DNA from: Straminergon stramineum
Lineage: Eukaryota; Streptophyta; Bryopsida; Hypnales; Calliergonaceae
Length of the DNA stretch: 64,000 nt
NCBI GenBank assembly: GCA_963920665.1
Contig: OY987268.1
Span: 4,094,501 to 4,158,500, forward strand
Direction: 5' to 3'
Shown here one piece after another: positions 38,284 to 49,640 of the stretch; the first letter of the stretch is position 1; each line of letters opens with the position of its first letter. Under the pieces are notes generated by a model. The model saw only the letters and a program-made list of their open reading frames with translations. It was not told the origin of the DNA and made no database searches. The position numbers were made by a program, and so were the translations under genes.

Positions 38284-41210
38284 ATGGCCACCGCAGCAAC
38301 AGCCACAGCAACCATTGCTGCAATCCCAAAGACGTTCAAAACCTCCAAGTCAAGCTCATGGAGTGGCGTCCAGCTTGTCGGCGTGCCCAAATCGCAAGCC
38401 AAATGCGTGGCCCAATCTGTTGCCGCTGGTAATTCGGGGTTCAAGCTTCCCAATCCTGCCATTTCGGGTTTGAATGAACATTCGCATTCTCGGGATTATT
38501 CTCTTTTTTTTTCTTCTGATATAGGTTTTGGTGCAGAGACGAAGCAAGCTGCGGCGAATGTGGGAAATTCAGATGACCCGCTGCTCTTACGAGCTGTGCG
38601 TGGAGAGGAGGTCGACCGGCCGCCTGTTTGGATGATGCGCCAAGCTGGACGGTACATGAAGGTACGCAATTGTTAAGCGCCTCTCTAGTCATTGGAAAAG
38701 AATTTCATAATTTCTGTGTATTGTAATGTTCAAGCGACAATTTAAACGTTGAGCATGTGTAATCTTCTTAATGTGGACTGCATTTTAAGTATTCTTGTTA
38801 GAGAATTCTATCTGATGCACTTGTGAATTCCTGATTTGGATATCATATGCAAAAGTTACAACGGTTCAAAGTTTTATTGGTAAAATGGATACTCGTTCTG
38901 ATGTTGAGGTGGTTTACATTCTCAATAGCGACAGTGTACTGATTGTGAAAGATTTTGAAGGTATCGTGTTTAGGTAGGTGTTATAATTAGGTGCCTCCAT
39001 TGTAGAGCATATGGGACTAAGGATGAAATTGATGGTGGAGTTCCAAGATCAAGGCATAAAGACCTAATTGGTTATCACTGTGGGGGTTTAGAGTTTTGTT
39101 TGGATGAGTTTTACTAGGGGCGTGCTTTGGTGTTCATTAGGTGTATCAAGAATTATGTGAGAAGCATCCCACGTTTCGGGAGCGATCGGAGAATGTGGAA
39201 TTGGCGGTGGAGGTGTCGCTACAGCCATGGCGAGCATTCAAACCGGACGGAGTGATTCTGTTTTCGGACATTTTGACGCCACTGACGGGCATGAACATCC
39301 CTTTCGACATTATGAAGGCCCAGGGCCCAATTATTCACAACCCTATTCGCACAGCGGCCGATGTTGCCCAAGTGCGAGAGCTGGTGCCTGCTGAAGCTGT
39401 GCCCTATGTTGGTCAAGCTTTGACCGCCTTACGTTCAGAGGTGAGCTTTTTGTAGGAATTTTGTGGAGGTTTCCTGGAAGTTGAATTGGAGATCTTTTAG
39501 TTTGTACTGGAGAGCCTATCCTTCAGTGCTCAACCTAAAAAGAAAAATCCTTTTTTCGAAGTTTGTGATTTCAAAGCATGTTTCAAGAATGTAGTGTATG
39601 AATTCTTCTTTCTTTTGGTAATTTTCTTATCTTTAAGCTTCCTAAATGATGAATTTCAATTCATTGGTATGGAAGCATCCAATTATGACCATTTGGACTT
39701 TTAAGTGTTAACATCATATCTAAAACATTAGAAAAAAACTTTTGCAGATTTGGTCCCAGAGTTCCGTTGAGTTCCCTAGTAGTCGGCGATCCACGTGTCA
39801 AGAAGTCATATAGTTATTAATATTGAGATTTTAGTTCCATAGCATATCTATCGTCATGCAAATCCAAAGTTCTTGAGGGGTTCTGCAGCAGTGATGTAAG
39901 AGTCTTGGTACCCGAGTCTTATGACTAAGGAATTTCTCCTCACGTGGATTCCTGTGGTATGCATGTTTGCGTTGCAGGTTGGAAATGCTGCTGCAGTTCT
40001 AGGATTCGTGGGAGCACCCTTTACATTGGCGTCTTATATTGTGGAGGGAGGATCATCGAAGCATTTTACCATTATCAAGAAAATGGCATTCCAGACTCCC
40101 GAGATTTTGCACTCGTTGCTTCAGAAACTGGCCGAGTCGGTCATTATCTACGTGCGTTACCAAGCGGATTGTGGTGCCCAAGCTGTCCAGATTTTTGACT
40201 CGTGGGCCACACAGTTGAGTCCTGTAGACTTCGAGGAGTTCAGTCTGCCGTACATCAAGCAGATTGTGAGCGCAGTGAAGTCCACCCATCCTGACCTGCC
40301 TCTCATTCTGTATGCGAGTGGGAGTGGCGGTCTCTTGGAGCGAATGGCTTCTACGGGAGTCGATGTTATGAGTATTGACGGGTCTGTTGACATGGCGGAG
40401 GCCAGGCAGCGCATTGGCACTCAATTGGCTGTCCAGGTACTTACATAAGTGCTATTTCATTTTGCTCTTTTGTATCACAATTTTGTGATTTTGTAATATT
40501 TAACTTAGCGAGTCTCTTATTGGGAAATGGACTGGAATTGACTCGTGGTGCCGTCCACAGTTTATTCACTCGTGATTGAATAGTCACCAAGCGTGTCTTA
40601 TAGTAAATCAATTGTTGTTTTGGTTAGATTAGTGAACTTGGTTTAACCTTGGTATCAGCATTGACCATTGAATGAGAGGAAAGAGAAGCTTTTGAGTGAT
40701 CTACATAATAAAATGACTTTACTAAATGGTTTTCCAATACATGGAATTTGCATTAACATAATACTTACAAAACAGTGTATCACGTAGTATATAGAGTAAT
40801 CAGTGTAGAGGTTCAACATTTTTGCCATCACTTTATGATTTATTAGGGGTGTCAAAGCTAACGTGCCTCAAATGAAGTCGATTTCAAAATTACATTCCAA
40901 AACTCAATGAGGGGGCTACTACTTTGAGGAAAGAGGAATTGTGCTGTGCCCGATTAGGTTACAACCCTGCAAATCACGGAGCTCGAATCGCCAAGTCTGA
41001 CAACCCCTTGTACTGACTTATGTGCAGGGCAATATAGATCCTGCGGCGTTATTTGGAAGTCGTGAGTTTATTGAAAGGAGAGTCCACGACACAGTAGCCA
41101 AGGCAGGGCGTCACAAACACATCCTCAATCTTGGACATGGTGTGTTGGTAGGCACCCCTGAAGAAAATGTAGCTCACTTTTTTGAAACGGGTAAAAGTGT
41201 AAGATACTGA
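38284..41210 (+). CDS. HEME: Uroporphyrinogen decarboxylase, plastid-targeted
   Basis: Converts uroporphyrinogen III to coproporphyrinogen III by removing four acetate carboxyls, in the shared haem and chlorophyll pathway, in the plastid stroma. Exons 38284-38428, 38525-38661, 39141-39440, 39978-40436 and 41028-41210 join in phase to 407 residues. The N-terminus (ATG at 38284) is rich in Ala, Thr, Ser and Lys with almost no acids, a typical transit peptide. Catalytic and signature residues are present: RQAGRY (87-92), FSDIL with the conserved Asp137, [24 protein letters not shown] and NLGHGV with His384. One usually constant block, DWTVD, is DGSVD here (328-332). Intron 1 is 96 bp, a multiple of three without an in-frame stop, so retaining it would add 32 residues. 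Confidence 0.95.
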
Positions 41211-41624
41211 AATACTCCCACCTTGTAGGTTCTTGAGGCAAAGTTTACCCGTAAAAGGTCTTATTTATTTGTCGAGAAATTGAGGAAAGCTCGAGTAGTG
41301 CAAATTTGACAACAAAAGAATGCCATTTAGTCAGATACCCAGATCCCCTAGACACATTTCTGTGGAATTATGAGGAGTTTTTAGGTCGAGATATGTGACA
41401 CTCCGTCACAAGCTAACTTCAAGTTATCTCGGTAATCTGATAGCCCAAGGGCCACACCAGAATACCCTGTTCTGAGAGAGCTACTGTGAACTATTTTTTT
41501 CCTCTTCTCGTAAATGCTGATGTAATGTACAATGCAATCATGATATATATTTTTCCTAAATACAGTACTAGAGGTTGAAGCAATTCTGATTGACAAGAGA
41601 GTAAGTGTTAGATTTTCATCGGAA
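41211..41624. other. 3' flank of the decarboxylase gene
   Basis: Likely 3' untranslated sequence followed by spacer; no coding sequence. Confidence 0.5.
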
Positions 41625-42172
41625 CGCTAGTTTTTGTTTTTTTCTTGTTTCCATATTGTTGGCCTAGACTTTGGTCATGTGTTGAGAAGTTGTTGAAGTT
41701 GGAATGAAGCACTTCCCAAACCAAAGCCCTGTCCACACCAAGTCTATTTCTTCAATGGGGTGCCCTCGGTCTCCAAAATGAACCAATAGGTGAAGACCAT
41801 CATCACCACCACCTACCCCACAAAGAAGAGGAAGCCCCCCCCCCCCCCTCCCCCCTCCCCCCTCCCCCCTTGAATGCACACAACATCAACAAGAACACTT
41901 GCCCAATGACAAGTGTGAAGAAAATGTTGGTGGATACAGTGAAGGCTTGCCCCACTAATCTTGTATCCAAAGATCAGATCTCACTTGGGATCAACCATCC
42001 CAAAGGCCCCCATGACTATGCAAAAGACAAAACGTAGGACTTTGGAAATCAACACCACCACAATCCACCCCCAGAACAAGGATATGGTTGTGCCCTTCAA
42101 TCCAAAGGCAAGAGTAAAGCCCACTACCACCTACACGAAAGCACCATCATACATGAATTAAATGGTAGTTTT
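41625..42172 (-). pseudogene. Hexose transporter (STP-type) pseudogene, C-terminal fragment
   Basis: Reads on the minus strand as the last part of a plant sugar/H+ symporter: sequence for SEI-like PESPER-region residues (42000-41950), STNM and IGQVFL-like segments, then GIPIEEIDLVWT (about 41770-41735), before decaying. It is an inverted copy of 44935-45400 and carries the same intron end (TGTAGGTGGTAGTGGGC), so it came from DNA duplication, not from RNA. A poly-C tract at 41835-41870 interrupts it, and stops break the frame. No N-terminal half is nearby. Confidence 0.8.
41835..41870. repeat. Poly-C / (CCCCCCT)n tract
   Basis: Fourteen Cs then three CCCCCCT-like units, inside the minus-strand transporter fragment. 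The inverted partner at 45222-45237 has a shorter G-rich run, so the tract expanded in this copy. Confidence 0.9.
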
Positions 42173-42177
42173 GAGTG

Positions 42178-42221
42178 GTTTTTGAGCCAAAAAATGCCTC
42201 AAGACTTTAGAGGTTAAAGAT
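42178..42221. mobile_element. Isolated end resembling the TTAA element family
   Basis: On the minus strand it reads TTAA then CCTCTAAAGTCTTGAGGC and ATTTTTTGG, close to the ends of copies B and C. The matching opposite end was not found, so it is a solo terminus or a coincidence. It abuts the edge of the inverted transporter fragment. Confidence 0.35.
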
Positions 42222-43180
42222 TATAATTTAAAGGTGTATGTGTCATGCAATGTGGGTAACCCTAGTTTTGCAACAATTGTGTTTCTACTTTAGTTCAATT
42301 TGCATTTACTATAGGCAGTTTTCAAAATGATCAAAACACTACCTTGAAATGCATTGTCATAAACTCCTTAGTCCTTATGTATCATAGTATGCAAACCTCT
42401 ATGAATTTTTCCTTACAATCTCTAATCTCAAAGAAGTGATAACTTTGAAACAAGGACTTAATATAAAGATAAAAAATTAAAATTTTAGATATTTCATTTT
42501 GAAAAGAAAATATAGTAAGGGGCAACTAGTTAATTGTGGCACGAATTGATTCATCATAAAAAAATATTTATCCAATTCAAAAAATGGGAATCAACAAATA
42601 GAAAAAATAAAAATGATAACAATAATCATCCACTTGACCACTTCAAAGTCTACAATATAATCACTAGTCAAAAGTACATTGAAAATGCCATAAAATCATT
42701 TTTTGAATAAATCCCATTACATTATTTTTAGTGACCTCTTCCAAAATATTTCCATAAAAATTCTATTATAAAATGAGTAATTAAATAAAATGAAACAAAG
42801 AATATGCTTTGAATTCTAAAAAAATGGAATTCAACAAAATGCCTAATTGACATTCCTAGAAAGTATTTTTAAGTAAAAAATGATATTTCAAGACTATTTC
42901 CCCAAACATCAATAATGCAATCTTCTTTTAGAAGTCTAGTCAAAAGAATGACCTCAAAACACTATTGATGCATATTTTTATTTCAAGTCTCACTAGTAGG
43001 ATCAAAAAAGGGGTATAAAAGGACACTCTCCCCTTCCTATTTTCTTATCTTTGTTACTAGTTGGGCTAGAATTGCACTTGCATTTGTTGTCACCCTTATA
43101 GGCAACTTTCAATTGTTGTAGAGTTTGTTGTATTGCTAATTGTTGAAACTTGCACCTTTGAGTTAGCATTGTTTAACAAG
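42222..43180. other. AT-rich spacer between the two transporter pseudogenes
   Basis: No frame or element recognised. Confidence 0.6.
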
Positions 43181-45375
43181 ATGGCCCATGGAGCCATGAT
43201 GTCCACAGGGGAGATCAAACACTACCTTGGCTAAACCACATTCTTCTTATGGTTGGTTTTTATTCTTGCTGCTTTGGGTGGTCTCATGTTTGGATATGAT
43301 GTAGGCATCTCAGATATGCACTTGAGACATCGTTAGAATTCTTGTATATAGGTTGCTTTTTGTCTTCCTAAAGCTTGATTGTTGCCAACTTGTAGATTTA
43401 TGCAAATGTAATTTTTGTGTTTTTTGATCTTGTAGGTATTGTGACATCCATGGGTGCATTTCTTTTCAAGTTTTTTTTTCCTTCCAAATGCTCTTTGTGG
43501 TGGTTCACTATTGTAGGAGGTGTAACATCCATGGATGAATTTCTTTTCAAGTTCTTCCCTACCATCCTCAAGAAGAAACATAAGCATGCCAACACTAACA
43601 ACGCTTATTGCAAATACAATGACCAAAAGCTCCAAGTATTCACATCTTCCCTTTACATCATGGCCCTTCTTGCCTCTTTTGTTAGCTCATACACAATGCA
43701 ACATTATCGCCGCAAATCCACTATGCTCATTGCCGGTAGTGTCTTTTGCCTTGGAGTGATGTTCACGGTGGTGGCACAAAAGATTGTCATACTCATCATT
43801 GGTAGGATCTTACTTGGATGGGGAGTGGGATTTGCCAATTAAGCTGTGCCACTCTACCTTTCCAAGATGTCACCTCCCAAATGGCATGGGTAGGATGCTA
43901 AATCCATTCGACAAAGTGGGACTAGTAGGATAATTTTGTATTCTCTAGGGCTAAAAGTAAAAAAAAGTCCACTATTTTGTTCCACGTCAAGGATATGTTC
44001 TAGACCTCTCATTTGGGATCTCTGATTGCAAATATGAATTCAGAATTTGCAAAAAAATTCATGCATGGCAAATAAAAATTCATGCGTTTTCCTCTAAGGT
44101 AAATCCACCCTATTGTACCCACTTTGTGGAATGGGTTTAGTGGCCTCCATGGCATGGTGCTCTCAACATTCTCTTTCAACTTGTGGTGACAATTGGGATT
44201 CTATTTGCCAATTTGGTCAATTGTGGCACAGAGAAGATGCAATTCAATGGATGTAGGGGTTCCCTTGCAATTTTTGGAATCCCCTCAACCTTGATTACCA
44301 TAGGTGGAATCATGCTCCTTAGCACACCTAACTCTTTGGTGCAATGAGGGAAGCTTGACACTAGAAGGAAGGTCCTTCAACACATCCATGGCATTGAAGA
44401 TGTGGACCAAGAGTTCCAAGACATAATTGTTGCAAAAAATGAAGCAACTGTCATAAAACAAAGCACATTCTCCAACATGATTAAGAGCCGAAATTGCCCC
44501 CAACTCATCATCTCCATGCTCTTGCACTTCTTCCAACAATTCACAAGGATCAATGCCATCATGTTCAATGCACCCATATTGTTCCAAAGTGTGGGATTTG
44601 GGAATTCTAATGCATTGTATTCATCAGGGATTGTAGGTGCCGTGAATGTGTTGTCCACTTTGGTGGCCGTTTTCATAGTCGACTGCAAGGGTTGCCATTG
44701 GCTCCTCTTTGAAGCTTGTACCTAAATGTTTGTGGCTCAAGTACAAACGTCCACCCATGGATCCCACCTTTCCTACTCTTGTGTATACATCATCCAATTC
44801 ATTCAAGATGATCATTTACAAGGACACAATGGGGCTTTCATTGTTGTGATGCTAAATAATGTGGCTCTCTACCCCATGATGGCCATGTTTTCCATTCTAA
44901 AGCAAGGGTAGTTCATTTTTTTGGTATGTTTTCTATCTATTCATTTGTGATGGTGCACTTATGTAGGTGGTAGTGGGCATTATTCTTGCCTTTGTATGAA
45001 GGGCACTACCATGGCCTCGTACTTGGGGTGGATTGTGGTGGTGGTGATTTGTGTCTACGTTTTGTCTTTTGTATAGTCATGTGGTCCTTTAGGATGGTTG
45101 ATCCCAAGTGAGATCTGATCTTTGGATACAAGATCAGTGGGGCAAGCCATCACCATGTCCACCAACATGTTTTTTATGCTTGTCATTGGGCAAGTGTTCT
45201 TGTTGATGTTGTGTGCATTCAAGGGGGGGAGGGGGGGCTTCCTCTTCTTTGGTTCATTTTGGAGACCAAGGGCATCCCCATTGAAGAAATGGACTTGGTG
45301 TGGATAGGGCTTTGGTTTTGGAAGTGCTTCATTCCAACTTCAACAACTTCTCAACACATGACCGAAGTCTAGGCC
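43181..45375 (+). pseudogene. Hexose transporter (STP-type) pseudogene, near full length
   Basis: Starts MAHGAMMSTGEIKHYLG then a stop, and continues with AALGGLMFGYDVGIS, an intron remnant, GGVTSM, TSSLYIMALLASFVSSY, GRILLGWGVGFAN, a stop, AVPLYLSKMSPPK, GALNILFQL, QQFTRINAIMFNAPILFQSVGF and the C-terminal region up to about 45375. This is the order of a 12-helix STP sugar/proton symporter of the major facilitator superfamily. Several in-frame stops and frame changes, plus a 259 bp MITE at 43890-44148, make it non-functional. Retention of the first intron shows it is not a processed copy. The exon 2 start is duplicated: GIVTSMGAFLFKFF at about 43436 and GGVTSMDEFLFKFF at about 43518. Confidence 0.9.
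43890..44148. mobile_element. Mutator-like MITE inside the transporter pseudogene
   Basis: A 259 bp element with imperfect inverted ends of about 40 bp; the left end holds CTAAATCCATTCGACAAAG and the right end its reverse complement with few changes. It is flanked by a perfect 9 bp duplication, ATGGCATGG, at 43881-43889 and 44149-44157. A 9 bp target duplication with long inverted ends is the Mutator hallmark. Removing it and one duplication restores the similarity between PPK and GALN, which confirms the boundaries. Confidence 0.9.
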
Positions 45376-46459
45376 AACAATATGGAGACAAGAAAAAACA
45401 AAACTAGCACTCTTTGATCTCTAGCTTCTTGCTACCTAAAATATTTTGAGGTTCTTGGAAGAGCTATAATTAAATATCCTACACCGAAGGAGATATTATT
45501 GTTTTTTAGGGCATGATGATTGAAATCATGAACCATTGTGAATAATTGTATCCATCCAATATTTTGTACCGTTGATATGGAGTTGGACTTCTTTAATATA
45601 ATTATTTTTGATTTGCAATGCATATGGCTAAGGATTTCTTTTCTCATGTGCCTTGTTTTCATGTCTCTCATATTTTGTTGTAGCTTGTCACTATGTTGGG
45701 GGAATTTTGTGCTTCTTTGTCCAGAAGTTCATTATTTAGGATGATCTATTAGTATAGTTGGTTCCACTCTTCCATTACATCAATGTGAACTATTTCAATA
45801 AAAAAAGACAGAAAAATCATAATATTTCTTTTCTGCTGATGAAAGAGCCCAATGCAATAGAAAGTGCATGCAGGGGTCACTTTTTTTTATTGGAATAAAG
45901 GTGGAATATACTTTGAAATTCCATCTTCTCTCAATTTTCTAGATGAGTCTCACAGTTGGCATAAACATGAGTCTCCAATCGCAGAGGATGAAGATGAGTT
46001 TCTCAACACTGACGACAATTAAGAGATAAGTGACGACTTCCAACATTGGAAGAACTAATGAAGAATGCAAGTGTACCAGATGGAAAGTTCTGTGCAACCA
46101 TGAGAACCTCGAATGATGGAAGTGGGTACTCTGAAACCCACAATTGTGAGGGCACGACAGTTTGAACAAACTTCAAAGAAAGAGAAACTGAGAAGAGGAT
46201 GCGAGGCCACAATCGAGTCATAGTTTGAAAAAGCATTGAAGACAGAGGAACTGACAAGAAAATGCAAGATCTTCCGAGAAGAATGTCTGCATTGATTAAT
46301 GTTGTGCAACCAAAAATTCAACATTTCAAACGAGGATCAACAACTTACATCAATACAACGAACAAGAATCGTCTTGTGCTATTAGTCAATTGCTACATTG
46401 TCATTCAAGATTGTCTCCAATGCTTCCTAGACCACAGCAACTGTTGAAATTTACGAAAC
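45376..46459. other. Spacer and 3' flank of the APRT gene
   Basis: No gene recognised on either strand. The stretch next to 46460 is probably APRT 3' untranslated sequence. Another poly-pyrimidine/T run lies near 45880-45890. Confidence 0.5.
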
Positions 46460-48274
46460 TTACTCGCCCTCGCACTCCACCAAGATGTACAGCGGCTTGC
46501 CACCCAACTTCTCACGACCCTGTGAACACATATTCCAACACCCTTAGTCTAAGTGAAACCCATGCACACCCTTCTGCAAAAGCTTACAGGTAAACATTAT
46601 AATAATCAGATTCTATCTCATGATCGATTCACTAACACAATTGAATCAAGTCAAGAAACCCATGCAATGAAGAAAACATTACCTTCAAGTCGACGAGTTC
46701 AATCAAGCAAGCACATTCCACAATCTCTGCTTCAACTTGCTCTGCACAACACCGTCATCTCCATTCAGTGCACAGCGTTTCGAAAGATTCAAGGGTCGCT
46801 TTAGATTGCACAGACCAAGCAGCAAGCTTGAAATTTGAACTTATATCATGAGCAACTTGTGGTGAGAGAACACGCTTCAGTTAATTCACTGAATTTATGA
46901 CAATTGACGTAACAGGGGGCCAATCCACCTCAAAGCAGTAGCTGGGAACCTTGTTATCTCAAATACTATGACATGGCCACAGAGGAGACATGTGAACGCC
47001 ACCAATTCGTGCTTGCTTTTGTTACTTGGATTAGCAGAAAGTGGACATCAAACAAAAACAACATAAAATGAATAAAAAATGATATTTGCACCAATCAAGG
47101 TGTAGGATACCTAGCAATTTGATGGCAGCTCCAAGCGTCCCTCCGGTTGCAATCAAGTCGTCAACAACCACCACACGCTCGTTCTTCTCGATGGCTCCCA
47201 CATGCATCTCAATGCAATCGGTCCCATACTCTAAACTGTATTCCTGCCTGATCACGGGACCTACAACATGTGGAAACCATATCTCAGCATAAACGTGCTA
47301 CATGGGAGAGGATATGGTCCCGTCTACCTGACCCCTGTGTTACCAAACACAAACAGAACTCATCTACTTGTACACTTGGTGGGACTTTTAAGCAAGCCGT
47401 GTAAGCATGACTTGGCTAATGTTTATGGCCATTGATGTTTGAATGGAAATCAGGGCTGTCTACCATGTTGAATGAAGGGAAATTAGACACCCCTGATTTC
47501 CATTCCAACGCCTACTTTGAATGACTGCATAAGAAATTTATACATAGTGAAGAAAATTTGATCTCAACAGAATTGGCTGTTGTACCTAAAGTGATCTCTC
47601 CACATCTCTCCCCAAAGATCACACTCCTACATATTAGTACAAGTGCCTAAAGCGACGCAAATAGTACTTCAAAACCCACACCAGTGAAGAAAACTGCTAA
47701 ACCCTAATCAGGGATACAGTGAAGCAAACAGTACCTGGTAATTTCTTCGGCTTGCGCATCGGCACAAACTTAGCACCAATCGCAAGGGCGATGGGAGGCC
47801 CAAAGATAAACCCACGAGCTTCAATACCTGCAAACCAAAAAATCCCACGCCAAATTCACCACCTCAAACCCTAAATGACAAATTCTCCATACTCCAGAAC
47901 CATTTCATTCTTCTAAAGAAACTTACCCACAATGGCATCGATCTTCTGATCTCGGTACCGCTCCACCAAGATATCAATAGTGTCCTTAAACGCCTTGTGA
48001 TCCAGCAGCAACGTCGTCACATCCCAGAACATAATCCCTGCATACAACCCAAAGATTCCGCTATAATTCTAAAATATTCGGTATACAACAAAACCGCAAT
48101 ACACCAAAGATAGCATCGCAATGCTAAACCCAAAATCTTAAGCCCTAAAGAGAAGAAATAGGTCATCTTTTTGCGGAATTCAAAACCATTACCCTTGCGA
48201 GGAAAGTCGGGGATGCATCGGATGCTGTCTGAGATATACTGTACCCGCGGGTCACCACTCTTGGTGGCAGACAT
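46460..48274 (-). CDS. APT: Adenine phosphoribosyltransferase
   Basis: Salvages adenine to AMP using PRPP; plant members also act on cytokinin bases. Minus-strand exons in coding order are 48193-48274, 47927-48037, 47735-47827, 47111-47260, 46683-46741 and 46460-46519, joining in phase to 184 residues, the usual length for a cytosolic enzyme. Motifs: [18 protein letters not shown] at the N-terminus, MFWDVTTLL, the flexible-loop segment [19 protein letters not shown] with [18 protein letters not shown], and the PRPP-binding loop [14 protein letters not shown] (125-138). The last two exons encode [14 protein letters not shown] and GKPLYILVE. The start is MSATKSGDP; the frame extends upstream only to a TTG. 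No targeting peptide is visible, so it is likely cytosolic. Confidence 0.95.
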
Positions 48275-48621
48275 CCTGGCTCCGTTTCTCTTCGTCCAGC
48301 TCCTCTTTCTAAACAACAATTGAGGAACAGCAACACTTGTTGAAGTCTAAAAAACAACAAGGGAAAAAGAAAATCAGCGACACTGGGAATTGAAAAGCTT
48401 AGAATGTGGAGGGTTAACGTAACCTTGCAGTGAAACAAAAAGCTTAGACTGCAGAGGGTTTAAGTAACCTTACAATGGAAAATCTCGCAGACGAAGGTGC
48501 GAGATGGGTTGATGAGAGAACTGTACTGCAACTCTGCAAGTTCCAGCGCAGAAACCAATGCCTGGAGGTTGTTGAAAAGGGATCCCGTGTAAATCGCACA
48601 CTATCTGAAAAGACCCCATTT
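48275..48621. other. 5' flank of the APRT gene
   Basis: Short promoter and 5' untranslated region on the minus strand, closed off about 350 bp upstream by a long inverted-repeat element. Confidence 0.5.
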
Positions 48622-49640
48622 CAACGCGAGACGTTAAATCGTGCCCATGAAAGTGGCCAGAACTGACCCCGACCTGACACTGTCCGCGCCCCGACCATCG
48701 GACCCGGCCGCGGGCGCGGGTCACAGTACAGGCGCGGGTCCTTCCTAGGGCGGTAGTTTCAGGAAAGTTGTATATATCCCACATTCTTTGTTTCCCTTCC
48801 TACCACCCAAAATATATATAAAGAGGTGTCTTCTCAATTCAGAACACAAGTAATGAATGACTTTCGAAGGAAGTGAAGCAAATGTGATGCCATGTTAGTG
48901 TGGGTCTACTTGAAATGGATGGTTCAACATCTTGTGAAGAAAGATAATATCCTAAGAATTTTTTTAAGTTTTACTAAAACATTGTGTTTTGGGACAATTC
49001 AAAAAAAAATCTTGAAGTTCTAAAAAGACATAAAATTCAGTCCCTTTCCAAATGAAATTTTTGATAACCTCCAAATAGCTAAAGTGTCCATTTTGTGCAA
49101 GACCGTCAGAGCAATGAAATTGTCTTAAAGTACAAAGTTAGGAGACCGTCTTTTTAGAACTTCAAAATTTTTTTTTTGAATTGTGCCAAAATACAATGTT
49201 TTAGTAAAACTTGAAAAAATTCTTAGGATATTATCTTTCTTCACAAGATTTTAAACCATCCATTTCAAATGGACCCACACTAACATGGCATCACATTTAC
49301 TTCACTTTCTTCAAAAGTCATTTATGATTTGTGTTTTGATTTGTAAAGACACCTCTTTATATATATTTTGGGTGGTAGGAAGGAAAACAAAGAATGTGGG
49401 ATATATACAACTTTCCTAAAACTACCGTCCTAGGAAGGACATGGGAGGTCATCCTCCTCCTCCTAACTTCCGTCGGGGTCCAGTCCTGCATAGTTGAGGT
49501 CCTACACAGTCGGGGTTCTGCAGGGTCGGGGTCCTGTGACCCGCACCCACAGCCGGGTCCGATGGTCGGGGCGCGGACAGTGTTAGGTCGGGGTCAGTTC
49601 TCGCCACTTTCGTGGGCACGACTTAACATCTCGCCATTTC
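48622..49640. mobile_element. Long-inverted-repeat (MULE/foldback-like) element
   Basis: Two arms of about 400 and 490 bp (48622-49026 and 49149-49640) are inverted copies around a 120 bp centre. The outer 100 bp of each arm is GC-rich, with CACTGTCCGCGCCCCGACCA-type sequence; the inner parts are AT-rich, with shared strings such as TCCTAAGAATTTTTTTAAG and CCACACTAACATGGCATCAC. The right arm has about 115 bp extra, made of ACCCCGAC-like units. There is no coding sequence. Long inverted ends suggest a Mutator-like or foldback element, but I could not define a target duplication. Confidence 0.75.

Noticed and set aside
38284..41210. Functional link of uroporphyrinogen decarboxylase with the ferroportin gene 11 kb away
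   Set aside because: Both touch iron/haem biology, but unrelated genes and pseudogenes lie between and plants rarely cluster such genes; treated as chance.
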